A stretch of 64,000 nt of DNA, from assembly GCF_036370855.1 (NCBI RefSeq), contig NC_088102.1, forward strand, positions 25,851,001-25,915,000, read 5' to 3'. The stretch's first letter is position 1, and each line of letters begins with the position of its first letter. This DNA is from Dromaius novaehollandiae. Lineage: Eukaryota; Chordata; Aves; Casuariiformes; Dromaiidae. The translations under genes and the position numbers were made by a program. Shown in pieces: positions 62,681 to 64,000 of this stretch. Under the pieces are notes generated by a model that had not been told where the DNA came from, ran no database searches, and saw nothing but the letters and a program-made list of their open reading frames with translations.

Positions 62681-62681
62681 C
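62672..62681. promoter_or_regulatory. NRF1-type site 2 (GCGCATGCGC)
   Basis: A second perfect copy, immediately preceded by a partial copy (GCATGCGC at 62666-62673), so the two overlap as an extended alternating purine-pyrimidine run. Confidence 0.75.
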
Positions 62682-62739
62682 ACAGCGAGCCGCCGCGCTC
62701 CGCGGCCGCGCTCGCCGCTGGAGCCGGCGTGGCCGCGGT

Positions 62740-62749
62740 GCGCATGCGC
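62740..62749. promoter_or_regulatory. NRF1-type site 3 (GCGCATGCGC)
   Basis: A third perfect copy, preceded by T and followed by C, 68 bases beyond site 2. Confidence 0.75.
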
Positions 62750-62990
62750 CCGGTCGCGGCCGTTGGTAGGCGGGAGAGGTGCTGCGGCGCGTGTCCGCGT
62801 GTGCAGGCGACGCTGTGGCGTTGCGCTGCCGCGTCGCGCTGCGGCTGCGGGGAGGGGGAGCGGGAGCGGGCGCGGGGCGGGAGCCGTTGGCGCGGCCGCC
62901 GTTGGCGCGGGCCTCGCGCCCTGCAGGCGTGCGAGCGGCGCGGGGCCCCTGAGGGAGAGGAGCCGCTGGGAGCTGCCTGACGGGACGTGG

Positions 62991-64000
62991 CAGAAAGCAG
63001 CCCCTCACTGAAAGGCGGCCTGGGCAGCTCCCGCTGGCCTTCCGCCACCTTCCATAGCCTGGCCTGGGCTCCTGAGGGGATGAGGCAGGGCGATTAAGGC
63101 CAGCATCCTGGAATGATGCTGCTGGCTTTTCCAAGTACTGTGCTGAAGAATACAGTTAATGGGTTTTGTAGAGCCTGTCTGATGCCAAGAGTGAGAGATG
63201 GCAGCAAGAGTGTTTGGACCGTCAGCCACTTACAAAATGAAGAAAGTAGAACTAAAGAGGTCCAAAAGATTTAGGCTTGTTTACTCAAGGAGAGAAAAAA
63301 ATAGTGAAAGGAGGAGCTATCATAAGCAAATGAAGAGTAAAAGATACACTTATTCTTCTATGTGGTTGCTAAATACAAGCTAGCGAAAGAAATGTGTGGA
63401 CTTGCTTTCCATGAACTGCAGAAAAACAAGGCCCAGTAAGCAGGTGGAAGTGGATCTTCTGGATTAATGTATACAACAGGAATAGCTATTCTTGTTCTAA
63501 GAACTCCATAAACACCACCAGCACCCAGAAGTCTGTTAGGATATTTTGCATTTGGTCATGAAAAGCCATTTCATTAGGGGAAACAGAGTTGAGAAGGGTT
63601 GAGCAAAGGGCACAGTGAATTCCCTGAATAGAAATGGATGAAAAGAAATACTTTCATTGTTATCATGGTCTTGTTAAAGAACCTGAAACATGCTTGTTAA
63701 CAAAGGTCAACGTGGTCAAATAAGTTCCTGACCGGATAAGAAAAGGACATTTTAATGTCAGCACAGTTTAGAACAGACTTATCACATGCAAAACAAACAA
63801 AAATGGGATTATTTGAAATGATGCTGTCATTTTGCAAATGCAACACAGAATGTGTTCCAGTGCTAATTTAAAGTGCTGTGAGAAAATGCTAGTTACACAT
63901 ATTCCTAGAATGTAATTTTTGAGTATTTAAATACTAGAGTTGGCTCAGAGTTACATTTAAGCAGTACTTTGAGATGTGTGAAATCTAGACTGTGGATTTG
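62991..64000. other. Flank upstream of CIPC, nothing recognised
   Basis: Ordinary AT-rich sequence follows the island. The region 63250-63400 has a faint CR1-like look but is too weak to call. No exon, RNA gene or repeat can be supported. Confidence 0.5.

Larger units (their letters stand above)
62578..62769 (+). other. Possible divergent-transcript ORF, 63 codons
   Basis: On the plus strand an ATG at 62596 stands in a full Kozak context (GCCGCCACCATGG), in frame with an earlier ATG at 62578. The frame ends at TAG, 62769. Composition turns Arg/Ala-rich after codon 28 because of the CpG island, and no domain is seen. It may be the leader of a divergent noncoding RNA and not a protein gene. 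Confidence 0.2.
62100..62990. promoter_or_regulatory. CpG-island promoter of CIPC, probably bidirectional
   Basis: An abrupt GC- and CpG-rich block of about 0.9 kb stands upstream of the CIPC exons. No TATA box is seen. Three perfect GCGCATGCGC palindromes (NRF1-type sites) lie at 62574-62749. A minus-strand donor-like site, GGGTAG|GTGAGG at about 62536/62535, suits a CIPC 5' UTR exon. The plus-strand side has an open frame with a perfect Kozak context, so divergent transcription is likely, as for many CpG islands. Confidence 0.8.

Noticed and set aside
63250-63400. Faint CR1-like word order after the CIPC island
   Set aside because: Blocks are too few and too diverged to tell apart from chance.
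1-64000. tRNA, rRNA, CRISPR or bacterial-type elements and endogenous viral genes
   Set aside because: No cloverleaf with A and B boxes, no spaced repeat array and no retroviral gag/pol/env-like frame or LTR pair was seen on either strand.

Overview
This is nuclear DNA from a vertebrate, most likely a sauropsid and probably a bird. Three things point there. Two split genes, ZDHHC22 and CIPC, are recognised with GT-AG introns. The base composition is AT-rich but broken by sharp CpG islands. The old repeats include CR1-type LINE remnants and old amniote SINE relics, at low overall repeat density. ZDHHC22 and CIPC are neighbours on human chromosome 14q24.3, so the window is a conserved syntenic block. 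The species cannot be named from the sequence.

Layout: 1-9.3 kb has no exon I can support and is probably intron or flank of a minus-strand gene. A CpG island at about 9.34-10.11 kb has a consensus splice donor on the minus strand; by synteny it may be the 5' noncoding exon of TMEM63C, whose body would lie to the left. 10.1-27.4 kb is noncoding with three old repeats. A long purine-rich tract and a second CpG island (27.4-28.8 kb) form the ZDHHC22 promoter region. ZDHHC22 (plus strand) has coding exons at 28885-29446 and 33833-34098 and encodes a 275-residue DHHC palmitoyltransferase. 34.1-50.2 kb is AT-rich intergenic DNA with A/T homopolymers, a CR1 remnant of about 1.15 kb, and two minus-strand exon-like segments I cannot assign. 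CIPC (minus strand) has coding exons at 59338-59410, 58274-58443 and 54037-54909, a probable long 3' UTR down to about 50.2 kb, and a CpG-island promoter at 62.1-63.0 kb carrying three perfect NRF1 palindromes. ZDHHC22 and CIPC converge.

The genes do not form a pathway. ZDHHC22 is a membrane S-acyltransferase, mainly neuronal, and CIPC is a nuclear repressor of CLOCK-BMAL1. I found no new defence, mobile or biosynthetic system. The most unusual points are: the CIPC N-terminus, where an ancestral-looking start is followed by an in-frame TAG and an upstream ORF ends in a one-base TGATG overlap with the likely start; a start-stop upstream ORF just before the ZDHHC22 start; an AATAAA signal overlapping the ZDHHC22 stop codon; and an unassigned coding-like terminal exon near 47.4 kb.
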